From Microglena sp. YARC (Eukaryota > Chlorophyta > Chlorophyceae > Chlamydomonadales > Chlamydomonadaceae): a DNA stretch of 64,000 nucleotides. Positions 11,212-23,257 of the stretch are shown here, piece by piece. The stretch spans positions 47,025,957 through 47,089,956 of the forward strand of contig CM039464.1 in the NCBI GenBank assembly GCA_022414725.1, given 5' to 3'. The notes under the pieces are model-generated. The model was not told the DNA's origin. It did not search any database and worked only from the letters and a program-made list of their open reading frames with translations. Each line of letters starts with the position of its first letter. Within the stretch, counting starts at the first letter, position 1. The position numbers and the translations under genes were made by a program.

Positions 11212-11726
11212 GTTGTTGTGTTGTCGTTGTTGTGTTGTCGATTTGTACGGTTGTTGTTGTTGTTGTTGTTGTGTTTTGTGTGTTGTTGTGTTGTTGTTGT
11301 TGTTGTCGAATTTACCGGTTGTTGTTGTTGTTGTTTGTTGTTGTTATTGTGTTGTTGTCGATTCTTACCGCGTTGTTTGTGTTGTTGTTGTTGTTGTTTG
11401 TTGTTGTTGTTGTGTTGGTTGTCCGATTTTACCGGTTGTTGTTGTTGTTGTTGTTGTCGATTTACCCGGTTGTTGCTTGTTGTTCGTTGTTGTTGTTGTT
11501 TTTGTTCTTTTGTTGTTTGTCGAATTACCCGGTTGTTGATGTTGATTGTGTTGTTGTTTTTGTGTGTGTGTTGTTGTTTATCGAACCACCTAGAGATGTG
11601 TTCGATGTTGTGCTGTTGTTGTTGTCAATGTGTTGTTGTTGTTGTTGTTGTTGTTGTCGATTTCTACCGGTTGTTGTTGTTGTTGTTGTGTTGTTGTTTT
11701 GTGTTGTTGTTGTCGAATTTACCGCC

Positions 11727-11757
<31 letters not shown>

Positions 11758-11955
11758 ATGTTGGTTGTTTTGTTGTTGTTGTTGTTGTAGATTACCGGTT
11801 GTTGTTTGTTGGTGGTCGGTGGAGGTGTGTGTTGTTGTTTGTTGTTTGCGTGTTGTTGTTGTTGTTGTTTGTTGTTGTTGGTGTTGTTAGTTGGTCCGGT
11901 TGGTGGTGGTGTCGAATTTACCGGCTGATGTTGTTTGTTGTTGTTGTTGAAAGAC
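11137..11955 (+). repeat. (TTG)n blocks punctuated by TCGATTTACCGG
   Basis: A higher-order repeat of 40-90 bp: TTG runs separated by a conserved spacer TCGA(A)TTTACCGG, which recurs about 12 times. Poly-Leu, poly-Val and poly-Cys frames are artefacts of the triplet. Confidence 0.85.
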
Positions 11956-12080
11956 CAAAACCAAAATTGTCTAATTGCCCCGTGGTGGATTTGTACAGTG
12001 CATGTGGGATGGGAGTGGCGGGTGCTGTGATGTCACTAATGCACAAATGAAAACATATACACATATTACACATACCTTCC

Positions 12081-13164
12081 TTGACTTATTATACCAATGC
12101 AGGTTGCCTTCAACGGTCTCTCTCCAACCACTGCCACCACCACCACATACCACTGACTACCCCACCTCTACCACAACTACCACCCGCCACAACTTACCAC
12201 CACACTACCACCACCACTACCAACCACACTACCACCACTACTTACCACCAACCACCAATGCCACCACAACCACCACTACCACCACCACTACCACCACTAC
12301 CACCACCCACAACCTAATCACCACTATCACGCAACTACCACCACCACTACGACCACTACCACCACCACCACAACTTACCACCACAAAACACCACCACTAC
12401 CACCATCACTACCACCACCACCACCACCCCACTACACTACCCACTACCACCTATAATCGCGTACCTTATATTTTACATTCGCAGGTTGCTTTCAACTGGT
12501 CTCTTTCACCACTGACACAACAACTCACCACCCACCACCACTACCGTTCACTACCACCACTTACCACACACTACCACTACACTACCACTACACTACCACT
12601 TACCACTACCACTACCACTACCACCAAGCACTACCAGCTACCACTACCACTGGTACCACTACCATACCAGTACCACTACCACCACCACCACTACCCACCA
12701 CCACCACCACTACCACCAACCATTACCACCCACCTACTTACCACCACACTACCACTACCACTCACCACCACCACTGCCACCACCACTACCACCACCACTA
12801 CCACCACCCACCTCACCACCACCACTACCCACCACCACTACCACCACCACTACCACCACCATTACCACCACCACTACCACCACCACTACCGCTACCAACA
12901 CCACTACCAACACCACTACCAACACCACCATCCTACAACACCACCACTACCACTACACCTATAATCGCTATACACATTATATTTACATGCCCAGGTCGCC
13001 TTCAACTGGTCTCCTTCACCACTGACACACACAACTTACCACACTACCATCACTACCACCACCACTACCACTACCCACTACCACCATCAGTGTCACCAAC
13101 ACTACCACCAATTACCATCACCACTACCACCTTATAATTGCATACCTTATATTTTACAGCGCAG
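12081..13164 (+). repeat. (CCA)n-rich acceptor-side array
   Basis: C/A-rich triplets (ACC)n hold three spaced copies of an acceptor plus exon start: '...TGCAG|GTTGCCTTCAAC' at 12102, 'TTCGCAG|GTTGCTTTCAAC' at 12484 and 'CCCAG|GTCGCCTTCAAC' at 12995. All precede the fullest copy at 13165. Differences among copies in the first four codons fall at third positions (Val-Ala-Phe-Asn). Confidence 0.7.
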
Positions 13165-13251
13165 GTTGCATTCAACTGGTCTCTACACAATGTGGGCATT
13201 CAACCCCTAATCCCCAGGCTTGGTCAACCTGGACCAAGGACCACTACATAG
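13165..13251 (+). CDS. Tentative internal exon of the plus-strand gene
   Basis: The acceptor GCGCAG at 13164 and donor CATAG|GTAGGG at 13252 define 87 bp. In phase 1 it reads ...NPQAWSTWTKDHYI and leaves phase 1. That is exactly the phase the exon at 18742 needs, with the split codon becoming GAC (Asp). In phase 0 the start reads VAFNWSL, which the three upstream copies conserve, but this frame ends in TAG. Either one indel sits in the exon or one reading is wrong. Diverged copies of its donor end follow at about 13340 and 13500. Confidence 0.35.
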   Translation, partial: VAFNWSLHNVGIQPLIPRLGQPGPRTTT

Positions 13252-13520
13252 GTAGGGAGGGGTGGTCAGCAGCGCAACACCACACACACACACACATACA
13301 TACACACCACACACACACACACACACATACACAGACTGCTGTTCAACGCTGGGCAGGACCACACATAGTAGGGAGGGGTAGGTCAGCAGCGCACACACAC
13401 ACACACATGTGGTGGGTGGACATACACAACACACACCACACACACATACACAGGTTGGACTGCTGGGGTTCAACATGGGGATTGGAGTGGCGGTAGGACC
13501 ACTACATAGGTAGGTTGAGG
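13252..13520 (+). repeat. Donor-side exon-edge copies with (CA)n
   Basis: 'GGACCAC(TA)CATAG|TAGG' and 'AGGACCACTACATAG|GTAGG' copies are separated by CA/CACA runs, with the intron phrase GGGAGGGGTGGTCAGCAG repeated. Confidence 0.6.
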
Positions 13521-16500
13521 GGTGGTAGTGTTGGAATAGTGGAGGTCTTGTTGTTAGAATGGTGGTAATAGTGGTGGGTGTGGTACTGGTTGGTAGTTAG
13601 GGGTTGGGGTTAGTGGGTGGGGTTGGTAATAGGGTTGGTTGGTAGCGGTGGTGTACTCACGGATTGCAGGTTGGTGGTGGTGGTAGTGTTGGTAGTGGTG
13701 GTAATAGTGGTGTAGTAGTGTTGGTAACTGGGTGTGGTAGTTGTAGGTGGTGGTGTTTAGTGGTGTATAGTGGTGGTAATTAGTGGTCGGTGGTAGTGGT
13801 GGTGGTACTGGTGGTGGTAGTGCTTATTGGTGTTGTGTTAGTGGTGTTAGTAGTGGTGGTAATAGTGGTGGTGGTAGTGGGCGGTGTACTGGTGGTGGTA
13901 GTGGTTGGTGGTGGGTTAGTGGTGTACTTCAGTTGGTGGTATAGTGTGGTAGTATGGTAGTACTGTGGTAGTGTTGTGGGTGTGTTAGTGGTATGAGTTG
14001 TTGGTGTAATATGTGGTAGGTAGTGTTGGTGTACTGTGCATGTGATAGTGTTGGTGGTCGGTGTTAGTGTTATAGTGGTGGTAATAGTGGTGTGGTACTG
14101 GTGGTGGTAGTGTTTGGTGGTGTGTTTGGTGGTCGGTTTAGTGGTGTTAGTAGTGTGGTAATAGTGTGTACTGTATGTACGTGGTGGTGGTATGTTGGTC
14201 GGTTTTAGGTAGTGGTGTGGGTAGTGGTGTAATAGTGGTGGGTGGTAGTGTGTGGTGGGTACTGGTGATTGTGTATGGGTGGTGTTAGTGGTAGTACTGG
14301 TGTTAGTTAGTGGTGGTAATAGTGGTTTATGGCTGGTGGTGTTAGTGGTTGGTGGTTGTGTGGAGTTAGTTGGTGGTGGTGTTAGTGGTGTTAGTAGTGG
14401 TAATAGGTAATATGGTGGTACTAGGTGTACTGGTGGTGTGTGTGTGGTGGGTGAGTGGTGTTAGTTAGTGGTGGTATAGTGTGTTTGGGTAGTGGTGGTG
14501 GTGGTCGGTAGTGGTGGTGGTACTGGTGGTGGAGTATTGTATTGTGGTGTGTTAGTGTGTTAGTTGTGGTGTTGGTGGCAGTCGTGGTCGTGGTGGGTGG
14601 TGTTTGGTGTTGGTGTGAGTTGTGACAGTCTTGTGGTGGGTGGTAGTGTGGTGGTAGTGGTGGTGGTGTTATAGTGGTTTTAGTTGTGGTTGGTGGCAGT
14701 CGTAGTGTGTGGTGAGTGGTGTGTTGCTTGGTGACAGTCGTGGTGGTGGTAGTGAGAGTGTAGTGGGAGTGGTGGGAAGTAAGTGGTGGTAGTAGGTGTG
14801 GTGTTGTATTATTGTGGTGGTGTAGGGTGAGTAATGGTCGGTGTAGTGGTGTGTGTTAGTTTGTGGTGTTGTTGCAGTCGGGTCCGTGGTTGTGTGGGTT
14901 TGGTGTGGTGTGTTGGTGGTGCTGGTGGTGGTAGTGCGTGGGTAGTGGTGGTAGTTTAGTAGGTGGTTAGTGTGGTCGTTGGTGCAGTCGTGGTGGTGGT
15001 AGTGGTGTTGGGTGTTGGTGGTGTTGGTGGTAGAACTGGATGTGGCAGTGGTGGGTAGTGGTGGTAGTGGTGGAAGTTAAGTGGTGAAGTAGTGGGGAAT
15101 GGTAGTTATGTCTGGTAATAGGTTGTGGTGTTAGTGGTGGTGGTAGTGTCTGGTGGTGGTAGTGTCGGAGGTGAGTGGTGGTAGTGGTTGGTTGATAGTG
15201 GTGTGTGTAATAGTGGTGATATGGTGTGGTAAGTGGTGGCTAGAGTAATGGTGGTAAGTTTGGTCGCGTAGTGTAAATGTGTTAAATTAGTGGTGGAAGT
15301 GGTGTGGTGTTGGTGGTGGTTGTAGTTGTGTGTATGATAGTTGGTTAGGTAGTAAGTGGTGGTGCGTAGTGGTGGGGTAATGGGGAGTTAGTGGTAATGG
15401 TTCGGTGTGTGGTGAGTGTTGGTGTGTGTTAATGTGTGTGGTAAATGGTGTGTGTGGTGGTGCGTGGTAAGCTTATATAGTGTTGTGGTGGTGGCGGTAA
15501 TGGTTGGTGATGGGTAGTGGTTGTGGTGGGTTGTGGTCGGTATGTGGTGTATAAATGGGTTAATAGTGCGAGTGGTGATGCTATGGTGATTAATGGTGGT
15601 GGTATTGGTACTGTAGTTGTGGTATTGGTGGTGGGGTAGTGTGGTGGTTTAGTGTGTGTAGTGCCGAATTTGGTGGTAGAACTGGATGTGTAGTGTTCCG
15701 TAGTGGGTTGTGGAGTAGATTGTGTGGTGGAGTGCGTAGGTGCGGTGGTGGTAATGGTGTATGGTTGGTTTGGTAGGAACTGTATGTGGTAGTGTTGGGG
15801 TAGTGGTAGTTGTGCGAAGTAGTGGTGTAGCTTGTGGTGGTAGTGGTAGTGGTGGTGTAATGGATGGTGGTAGTGGTGGTAATGTTTTGTGGAATAGTGG
15901 TGTGTTGGTGGTGGTAGGTGTTGGTAATGGTAGTGGATGTGGGTAAGTGTGGTAGTGGTGTAGTAGTCGTGTGTGTGGTGGTGTGGTTGGTAAGTGGTGG
16001 TATGTGTGGGTATTGGGTGGTGGTAGGTGGTTGGTGTGGTAGTGTTGTGATTGGTCGGTGTTAAGTTGTGGTGTTGGTGGCATCGGTGTTTGGTGTTTCG
16101 TGCGGTGGTGGTTGTGTTAAGAACTGGATGTGGTAGTGGTTTAGTGGATCCAGTGGTGGGAAGTAGTTGTAAGTAGTGTGGTGTAGTAGCGGTGTGTTGG
16201 TAGTGGTGTATGTGGGTGGTGGTAGTGGTTGTGGTGGTGGTTGGTAGTGGTGGTGGTAGTGGGGTAATGGTAATGTAGTGGTGGTAGTAGCGGTGGTGGT
16301 GGTTTTTTTGTGGCAGCGGCAGTGGTGGTGGTAGTGTGTAATGGTAGTATGTTGGTAGTGGTGGTGGTTTTGATAGTGGTTGGTAGTGTACTGAGGTGGT
16401 ATTTGTGTTAGTGGTGGTTGTAGTGGTGGTAGTGGTGCGTGGTTAGTGCTTGTGGTAATGCTGGGTATCGTTGGTGAGTGGTGGTTTGGTCTTGTAGTGG

Positions 16501-16640
16501 GTGCTGGTGGTAGTGGTGGGTGTTGGTGGAAGTGGTGGTGGTGATAGTGAGTGGTGTGGTTGTGGTGGTAGTGGTGGTGTTTGGGGTGTCAGTGGAAGTG
16601 GTGGTGGTAATGGTGGTTGTGGGTGGGTAGTTGTGTTGGT
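13521..16640 (+). repeat. (TGG/TAG/TGT)n low-complexity block, 3.1 kb
   Basis: The block is G/T-rich on the plus strand and built of GGTGGTAGT-type hexamers with many one-base slips. The slips suggest long-read consensus error as well as true divergence. No coding content. Confidence 0.8.
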
Positions 16641-17289
16641 AGTGTTGGTAGTGTAACCCCCAACCCAACCCCCCGCACCAAACACCATGCCAAGCACATT
16701 CCAGTACACTCAGCCCCCACTGCTTTTCTCCTCCCCCCCCCCTCCCCCCCCCCCCCATCAACACACACACACACACAACACACGACCGCCCGCATTACCC
16801 CCCCCCCCACCCCCCCCCCCCCCCCCCCACACAACACACACACACACACAACCGCCCATCTCATCCACCCCCACCCCCAATTCACTCCCCACCACCACCC
16901 CCACCCCACCATCGATGCATCGGCACGCGCATCAGCCCCGAAAATAAAAATAAAAGAAGAGCAGTATGCCAACTCGCCTGATTTAAGGAAGCTGTCCAAA
17001 GAGGGTCTTCGACAACACCATGGGTCAGGGGATGGCTAGGGAGGGCGTTACCCCCTATGGACAGCCCCCCCACTCCACCCTAGCCCCACCCCTTCTCCTT
17101 TTTCGCAGACGATGCCCCCACCCCACCCCACCCCCACCACCCCACCCCCACCATCACCACCCACGATCCATGCATCAGCACGGCTCAGCCCCAAAATAAA
17201 CAGAAGAGCAGTAATGCCAACTCAGTGTGAATTAAGGAAGCTGTCCAAAGGGGGGTCCTTGGACAACACAATGGGGCCGGGGGACGGCT

Positions 17290-17320
<31 letters not shown>

Positions 17321-18741
17321 GGGCGGGGGGGGCGTTACCCCATACGGACCCCCACTTTACCCAACCTCTCTTGCAGACGATGCCTCCCCCCACCCACCCC
17401 CACCTCCCCCACCCCACCCACCATCCATGCATCGGCACGTCGCTCAGCCCCCACCCCAACCTACCCCTACCCCTCCTTGCAGACAATGCAACTAGGTATC
17501 ACTTTCCAGAGTGCAGTGCCCCCCCCAACCGCACCCACCCACCAACACCAACACCATCACCCACCGTCCATGCATCAGCATGCTCAACCCCCACCCCCCG
17601 GTACCCCACCCCTCCCCGCAGACGATGCACTTGATATCGCTTTTCCAGGAGTGGTCTGCCCCCCCCAACCTCACTCCCACCCACCCACCATCCATGCATC
17701 AGCACGCTCAACCCCCCCACCCACGGTACCCCCCCCTCCTTGCAGACAATGCACTTGGTATCAACTTTCCAGGAGTGCAGTGCCCCCCCCAACCCCACTC
17801 CCACCCACCCACCACCACCCACCGTCCATGCATTGGCTCCTCAATCCTCCACCCCACCCTTCTCCACCCCTCCTCGCAGACGATGCAGCTAGGTGTTGCC
17901 TTCCAGGAAGTGCAGTGCCCCCCACCACCACCACCACCACCCCAACCATCCATGTATTGGCACGCTCAGCCCCCACCCCACGGTACCCCACCCCTCCCCG
18001 CAGACGATGCACTTGATATCGCTTTCCAGGAGTGGCAGTGCCCCCCTCAACCTCACTCCCACCCACCCACCCACCACCCCCACCACCCACCTTCCATGCA
18101 TCGGCACGCTCAACCCCCACCCCCACCCTATCCCACCCCTAACTCGCAGACGATGCACTAGGTGTCGCCTGTCCAGGAGTTGCAGTGTCTCCCCCACCTC
18201 CACACACCACTACCACCACCACTACCACCACTACCACCACCACCACCACCACTCCACCCCACCCACCCCACCACCACCACCACCACCACGCCACCACCAC
18301 CACACCACCACCACCACCACTCCCACCCACCCACCACACCACTCACCGACCACCACTCCCACCCACCCACCCACCCACCACCACCACCACCACCAACTCC
18401 CACTCCCACCCACCCACCACCCCACCACCCACCACTCCCACTCCCACCCACCCACCCACCCACCTACCACCACCACCACCACCACCACCAACCCACCATC
18501 CTTGCATCGGCACGTCTCAGCCCCCACCCCACCATACCCCACCCCACCTTGCAGACAATGCACTAGGTGTCGCCTTCCAAGAGTGCAGTGTCCAACTAGC
18601 CAAGCATGCATTCACACCACCACCACCACCACCCACACCCACCATCCATGCATTGCAACGCGCAGCCCCCAACCCAACCCAACCCAACCCAACCCAACCC
18701 CAACCCAACCCAAACCCAACCCAACCCAACCCTCCTCGCAG
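16641..18741 (+). repeat. C-rich acceptor-side array of exon-edge copies, ~10 units
   Basis: Units of about 115-140 bp contain CCATGCATCGGCACGCTCA, a C-rich tract, the acceptor CGCAG, then 30-45 bp of the next exon's start (ACGATGCACTAGGTGTCGCC variants) and CCCCAACC. Acceptor copies lie near 17106, 17373, 17480, 17620, 17745, 17878, 18002, 18150 and 18552 before the real one at 18742. A further duplicated phrase (AGGAAGCTGTCCAAAG at about 16987 and 17235) may be another exon remnant. Confidence 0.75.
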
Positions 18742-18904
18742 ACGATGCACTAGGTGTCGCCTTCCAACAGTGCACTGTCCAACTAGCTAAGCATGCATCC
18801 GGAGACAGAGTCATGACCTCCCTGGCAATGCCTGATGGAAGGATGGTCAAATACAGCCGAGCAGCAAGGAAACAGATCCCTGCAGAGGTCATCGATTATA
18901 TCAG
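18742..18904 (+). CDS. Plus-strand gene, exon A
   Basis: Acceptor CTCGCAG, donor ATATCAG|GTGGGA; enters in phase 1 and leaves in phase 2. Encodes about 54 residues including HASGDRVMTSLAMPDGRMV and KQIPAEVIDYIR. The sequence is complex, unlike the surrounding repeats, which supports coding. Confidence 0.65.
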
Positions 18905-21011
18905 GTGGGAGTGGGCCAAGTCTCTTTATCCTATTTGGCTACCCCCCGGGACTGTGACAACACACCTTCACACATGAGCAGAAGCTGGATAAGGCGATGA
19001 GGAGGGGGAGGAGGGGAAAGGTTCTTGCAGAGGTCATTGATTATATCAGGTGGGGGTAGGCCAAGTCTCTTTATCCTATTTGGCTACCCCCTGGACTGTG
19101 ACAACATACATCCACAACATACATGAGCAGAAGCTTGGATTAAAGGCGATGAGGAGGGGAAGGAGGAGGAAGCGGGAAGAAGAAGGAAGAGGAAGGGGGT
19201 AAGAGGGAGAGGGGGGAGGAAGGAGGAGAGAGAGGAGGAGGAGTGATGAGGAGAGGTAAAGAGGGGAGGGGGGGCCGGAGGAGTGAGGGGGAGGAGGAGG
19301 AGAGTGATGAGGAGAGGTAAGAGGGGAGGGGGGGCAGGAGGAGTGAGGGGGAGGAGGAGGAGAGAGAGGAGGAGGAGTGGGATGAGGAGAGTTAAGAGGG
19401 GAGGGGGAGGCAGGAAGGGTAGAGGGGTAGGAGGAAGAGAGAGAGGAGGAGGAGTGGAATAAGGAGAAGGTAAGAGGGGAGGGGGGGCAGGAGGGGAGGG
19501 GGGGAGCAGGAGAGAGAAGGGAGGAGGAGGAGTGGTAAGAGGGGAGGGGGGGCAGGAGGGGTGGGGGGAGCAGGAGGAGAGAGAGGAGGAGGAATGGGAT
19601 GAGGAGAGGTAAGAGGGGAGGTTGGAGATCCCTGCATAAGTCATAGACTACATCAGGTAGGGTAGGAGCAGAAGCTAGAGAAGGCGGAGTGGGAGGAGGA
19701 GGAGAAGGGGTACGAGGAGGACGAGGAGGGGGGGAGGTGTAAGAGGAGGAGGAGGAGGAGGAGGGGGAAGAAGAGGTGGGGGAAGAGGAGGAGGAGGGGA
19801 AGGGAGGGGGGGGGGGGGGGGTAGGTGGAAGAGGAGGAGGAGGAGGAGGAGGGGAAGAGGAGGAGAGGAGGAGAAGGAGGAGGGGGAAGAAGAGGTGGAG
19901 GAGGAGGAGGAGGGGGGAGAGGAGGAGGAGGGGGTAGGGGAAGAGGAGGAGGGGGAGGAGGAGGAGGGGAAAGAGAAGGAGGAGGAGGTGAGGAGGAGGA
20001 AGGGGAAAGAGGAGGAGGGTGTGTGGTGTGTGTGGGGGGGGGGGGGGGGGGGGAGGAGGCGGAAGAAGGAGGAGGGTGGGGAAGGAGGGAAGAGGAAGAG
20101 GAGGAGGAGGGGGAGGGGGGGGAGAGAAGGAGGAGGAGGAGGGAGGGGAAGGAGGTCGGAGGGGGAAGAGGAAGAGGGGGAAGAGGAGGAGGAGGAGGAG
20201 GGGGAGAGGCAGGTCCTTTCAGCATTTGGACGCTGCCAGATTGTTAGAGCACAGAACAGTAACACCTCTGTTGTTTTCCTGGTAAATTTATTTGCACTGC
20301 CGAAGATGGCGAGCAGCCAAATTGCTGGCTGAAGCTATGTAACCAAGTCTAAGTTCAAGTAACAGAACTGTAACAGCCAAACATGCGCCCCTACCGCGCA
20401 CACCCAACACCTTGCCACCCTCCTATGACCCAACCCACACACTCTCGCACCTCCCACCCTGACAGGAACCATAACCTGCTTGATCTGGAGCTCTATGCCG
20501 AGGGGAAGAGGCTTCTAGAAGCCCATCGCGCACTTCTCGAGTCCCAACAGGTTGGTCGGAAGCTAGCCCCCACTCACCCAAACCCTAAACCCCACCTAGT
20601 CCCAACAGGTTGGTGGGAGACAGCTAGCCCCCACTCACCCAAACTCTAAACCCCACCTAGTCCCAACAGGTTAGTAGATGGAAGCTAGCCCCCACTCACC
20701 TAAACCCTAAACCCCACCTAGACCCTAGACCCTAAAAACAACTAAACCCTAAACCTTCCGATCAAATCCTAAACCACTTGACCCTAAACTCTAAACCCCC
20801 TAAACCTTATACACGTAAGTCGGGTCTAGCTAAAGTGGGGGGTACCTTCCGCCCACCGAACAGGTTCTTGAAGTGCTTCCCAACCTGACTGACCTGTACC
20901 AGCAGCATCCTGGGTTTGGGGAGCGGCATGCTCAGGCGCATGAGAGCGCTGCTGAGGGGAAGGAAGCAGCACGACAGCAGCCAGGAGGTGATGGAGCTTC
21001 AGCAGATCATA
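18742..21011 (+). CDS. Unidentified plus-strand gene, three phase-consistent exons (possible sulfotransferase C-terminal part)
   Basis: Exons 18742-18904, 20466-20550 and 20864-21011 join without frame conflict (phases 2, then 0). The product runs DDALGVAFQQC...EVIDYIR-NHNLLDLELYAEGK...ALLESQQ-VLEVLPNLTDLYQQHPGF. The motif 'N-x-LD-x-x-LY', followed by a basic helix, recalls the C-terminal end of carbohydrate sulfotransferases (NpLD..LY..A). This is a weak family inference; no PAPS-binding motif is visible here. The last exon becomes Ala/Glu/Gln-rich. Upstream partners may be 13165-13251 and the signal-peptide exon at 3756, which would suit a Golgi or secreted enzyme. The 3' end was not found. 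Exon edges are duplicated in all flanking introns. Confidence 0.55.
18905..19680 (+). repeat. Donor-side copies of exon A plus GGA-rich tract
   Basis: The exon end 'GAGGTCAT(C/T)GATTATATCAG|GT' recurs at about 19030-19050 and in mutated form at 19633-19655 ('GTCATAGACTACATCAG|GTAGG'). Each copy carries the same intron start, 'ggccaagtctctttatcc'. That phrase also resembles the 'ggctacccctggactgtaac' dispersed family. Confidence 0.75.
19140..20215 (+). repeat. (GGA/GAGG)n purine tract
   Basis: Over 1 kb of nearly pure G/A on the plus strand, including a 20-base G run near 20033. Glu/Gly or Pro/Ser frames are artefacts. Confidence 0.9.
20466..20550 (+). CDS. Plus-strand gene, exon B
   Basis: Acceptor CCCTGACAG, donor CCCAACAG|GTTGGT; enters phase 2, leaves phase 0. 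Encodes NHNLLDLELYAEGK and EAHRALLESQQ. Confidence 0.65.
20551..20820 (+). repeat. Donor copies of exon B mixed with CCCTAAAC repeats
   Basis: 'CTAGTCCCAACAG|GTTGGT' and 'CTAGTCCCAACAG|GTTAGT' follow the real donor at roughly 55-bp spacing, each with AGCTAGCCCCCACTCACC. They merge into CCCTAAAC telomere-like units up to 20815. Confidence 0.75.
20864..21011 (+). CDS. Plus-strand gene, exon C
   Basis: Acceptor CCGAACAG, donor ATCATA|GTGAGT, phase 0 in and 1 out. Encodes VLEVLPNLTDLYQQHPGF, then a polar Ala/Glu/Gln stretch (AHESAAEGKEAARQQ). The next exon was not found. Confidence 0.6.
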
Positions 21012-21975
21012 GTGAGTGCACAATAAATACGTAAATTGTGGCAGCTTGCCACGGGGTGTGAGAGAGAAGTAGGAGGTGATGGAGCACCAGCAAGTCGTGG
21101 TGAGTGCACTTGAATGGGGTTGGGTGTGCTTGGTGGGGTTCTGTAGGGGCTGGGCTGAGCTGGGCTGGTCTAGGCTGTCGAGTGGGGTTGGGTCTGTTAG
21201 GTGGGGTTCTGTAGGGGCTGGGCTGGGCTGTCGAGTTGAGTTGAGTTGGGTCTGTTTGGTAGGGTTCTGTAGTGGCTGGGCTGGGCTGGCCTAGGCTGAG
21301 CTGGGCTGGGCTAAGCTGGGTTCGGGCGCACGAAAAAGCTGCTGAGGGGAAGCAAGCAGCACGGCAACAGCCAGGAGGTGATGGAGCACCGGCGGGTCGT
21401 GGTGAGTGCACTTGAGTGGGTTTGGGTGTGTTTGGTGGGGTTCTGCAGGGGCTGGACTGGGCTAGGCTGAGCTGGCTTCGGGCGCACTAAGCTGCTGAGG
21501 GGAAGCAAGCAGCACGGCAACAGCCAGGAGGTGATGGAGCACCGGCTGGTCGTGGAGAGTGCACTTGAGTGGGTTTGGGTGTGTTTAGTGGGCTTCTGCA
21601 GGGGCTGGGCTGGGCTGGGCCAGGCTAGGCTAGGCTGAGCTGGGTTCGGGCGCACAAAAAAGCTGCTGAGGGGGAGCAGGCAGCACAGCAACTGCCAGGA
21701 GGTGATGGAGCACCGGCAGGTCGTGGTGAGTGCACTCGAGTGGGGATGGGTGTGCTTCGTGGTCTTCTGTAGGGGCTGGGCTGAGCTGGTCTAGGCTGAG
21801 CTGGGTTCGGGGGCACAAAAAAGCTGCTGAGGGGAAGCAAGCAGCACGGCAACAGCCAGGAGGTGATGGAGCACCAGCAGGTCGTGGTGAGTGCACTCGA
21901 GTGGGGTTGTGTGTGTTTGATGAGGGTCTGCTGGGGCTGGGGGGTTCTGTAGGGGCTGGGCTGGGCTGGAGTGAC
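21012..21975 (+). repeat. Donor-side array of exon C, ~5 copies, ~170-bp unit
   Basis: Each unit has 'gctgctgaggggaagcaagc', 'ggaggtgatggagcacc', a donor (C/G)GTCGTG|GTGAGTGCAC, and a G/T-rich intron piece with GGGCTGGGCTG. The exon piece stays open in the same frame (EGKQAARQQPGGDGAPAGR). Confidence 0.85.
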
Positions 21976-22019
21976 CTACCCAAATTAATTCCACATGAAG
22001 ACAGATGGTGAGCAGCCTG

Positions 22020-22228
22020 AAGAGTGCGATATCACGTCATCAATCCGATCCAAATCCTCCCCAAACCAACCAACATAACACAATATAATCCGATCCAAAT
22101 CCTCCCCAAACCAACCAACACAACACAATATAATCCGATACAAATCCTCCCCAAACCAACCAACACAACACAATCAATCTGATCCAAATCCTCCCCAAAC
22201 CAACCAACCAACACAACACAATATAGTC
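22020..22228 (+). repeat. Tandem repeat, ~46-58 bp unit, 4 copies
   Basis: Unit contains CGATCCAAATCCTCCCC, AAACCAACCAACA and CAACACAATATAAT. Confidence 0.85.
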
Positions 22229-22484
22229 AAAATCAATCCAACCTGACTAAATTCTCTCCATGCTTTGTGCAGGGGAGCTTTGAAGAATTACGCCTAGTTT
22301 TTGTCCATACTGCCAGTTGCCAGCTGCTTGCCATCTGGCTATAGGCAACGCTGGTAACATAGTCGGTGTGTCCCTGCCCACAGTGTGTGTGTGTGTTAGT
22401 GCACATATGCCATTCAGTGAGTGAGTAACATGCTTGGGGTATGGGCTGGTAGAGAGACAAGGCGGCACTTTTGGCTAGGTTCAT

Positions 22485-22680
22485 TCAAACTAGCTGTTCA
22501 TTCAAACTAGCTGTTCATTCAAACTAGCTGTTTATTCAAACTAGCTGTTTATTCAAACTAGCTGTTTATTCAAACTAGCTGTTTATTCAAACTAGCTGGA
22601 TATTCAAACCAGCTGTTTATTCCAACTAGCTGGATATTCAAACCAGCTGTTTATTCCAACTAGCTGGATATCTATGTGGG
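22485..22680 (+). repeat. 17-20 bp minisatellite ATTCAAACTAGCTGTTT
   Basis: About ten units; later ones switch to ATTCCAACTAGCTGGAT. 'attcaaactagctggatat' recurs alone at 23219, so the motif is dispersed. Confidence 0.85.
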
Positions 22681-22780
22681 GGCGAGACACAGGGTTAATC
22701 CAGGTGTCCCAGATCAAGCGCAGTAGCGGTCTACGAAAGCAAACCCCACAATAACCTTCCCTAGTGCAGGCAAACAGTTT

Positions 22781-23257
22781 ATGTTTTGTGTTTCTGTTTT
22801 GTGCTGTGCGTGGCAGCTTCCAGCCAGCTCCCTTAGCCAGCCACTGGGTGAAGTACAAAAATCCCAGGTTCGTCGGAGAGCCTGTTATGTCAGCACTAGC
22901 TACCTTCAGCTTTGGCCCAAGGACGGGGAAAGGGAGATGCGGCGAGCAGCCCAAAAAAGAAGCTGTGGGAATCCAAGATTCGTTTCAATGATCCAGCGCC
23001 TTGCCACCCAACTTGAACTTGAACTTGGTTACATAGCTTCAGCCAGCAATTTGGCTGCTAGCCGTCTTCGGCAGGAAAAAACATTATTACCATGGAAATG
23101 TAAACACGAACGAATCACTTTTTCTTTCATTTATTCATTCTTGCTACCCAACAGTCAGTTCATGCAATTTTCAATTATTTGTATGTTTGTTAGCTTTGAA
23201 GAATTACGGCCAGGTTTATTCAAACTAGCTGGATATCTACTTGAGCCGAGACACAGA
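22781..23257 (+). other. Complex sequence with an unassigned open frame
   Basis: After an AAATCCCAG acceptor-like site near 22868, phase 0 reads VRRRACYVSTSYLQLWPKDG and continues into an Arg/Ala-rich stretch. It could be a terminal exon of the upstream gene, but phase 1 was expected there and the flanks are dispersed repeats. I do not assign it. Confidence 0.2.

Noticed and set aside
11137..12050. Open frames rich in Leu, Val, Cys (up to 299 codons)
   Set aside because: Produced by (TTG)n; composition and frame redundancy show they are artefacts.
19084..20332. Several 140-196 codon Pro/Ser/Leu or Glu/Gly frames
   Set aside because: All come from the (GGA)n purine tract, open in several frames at once.
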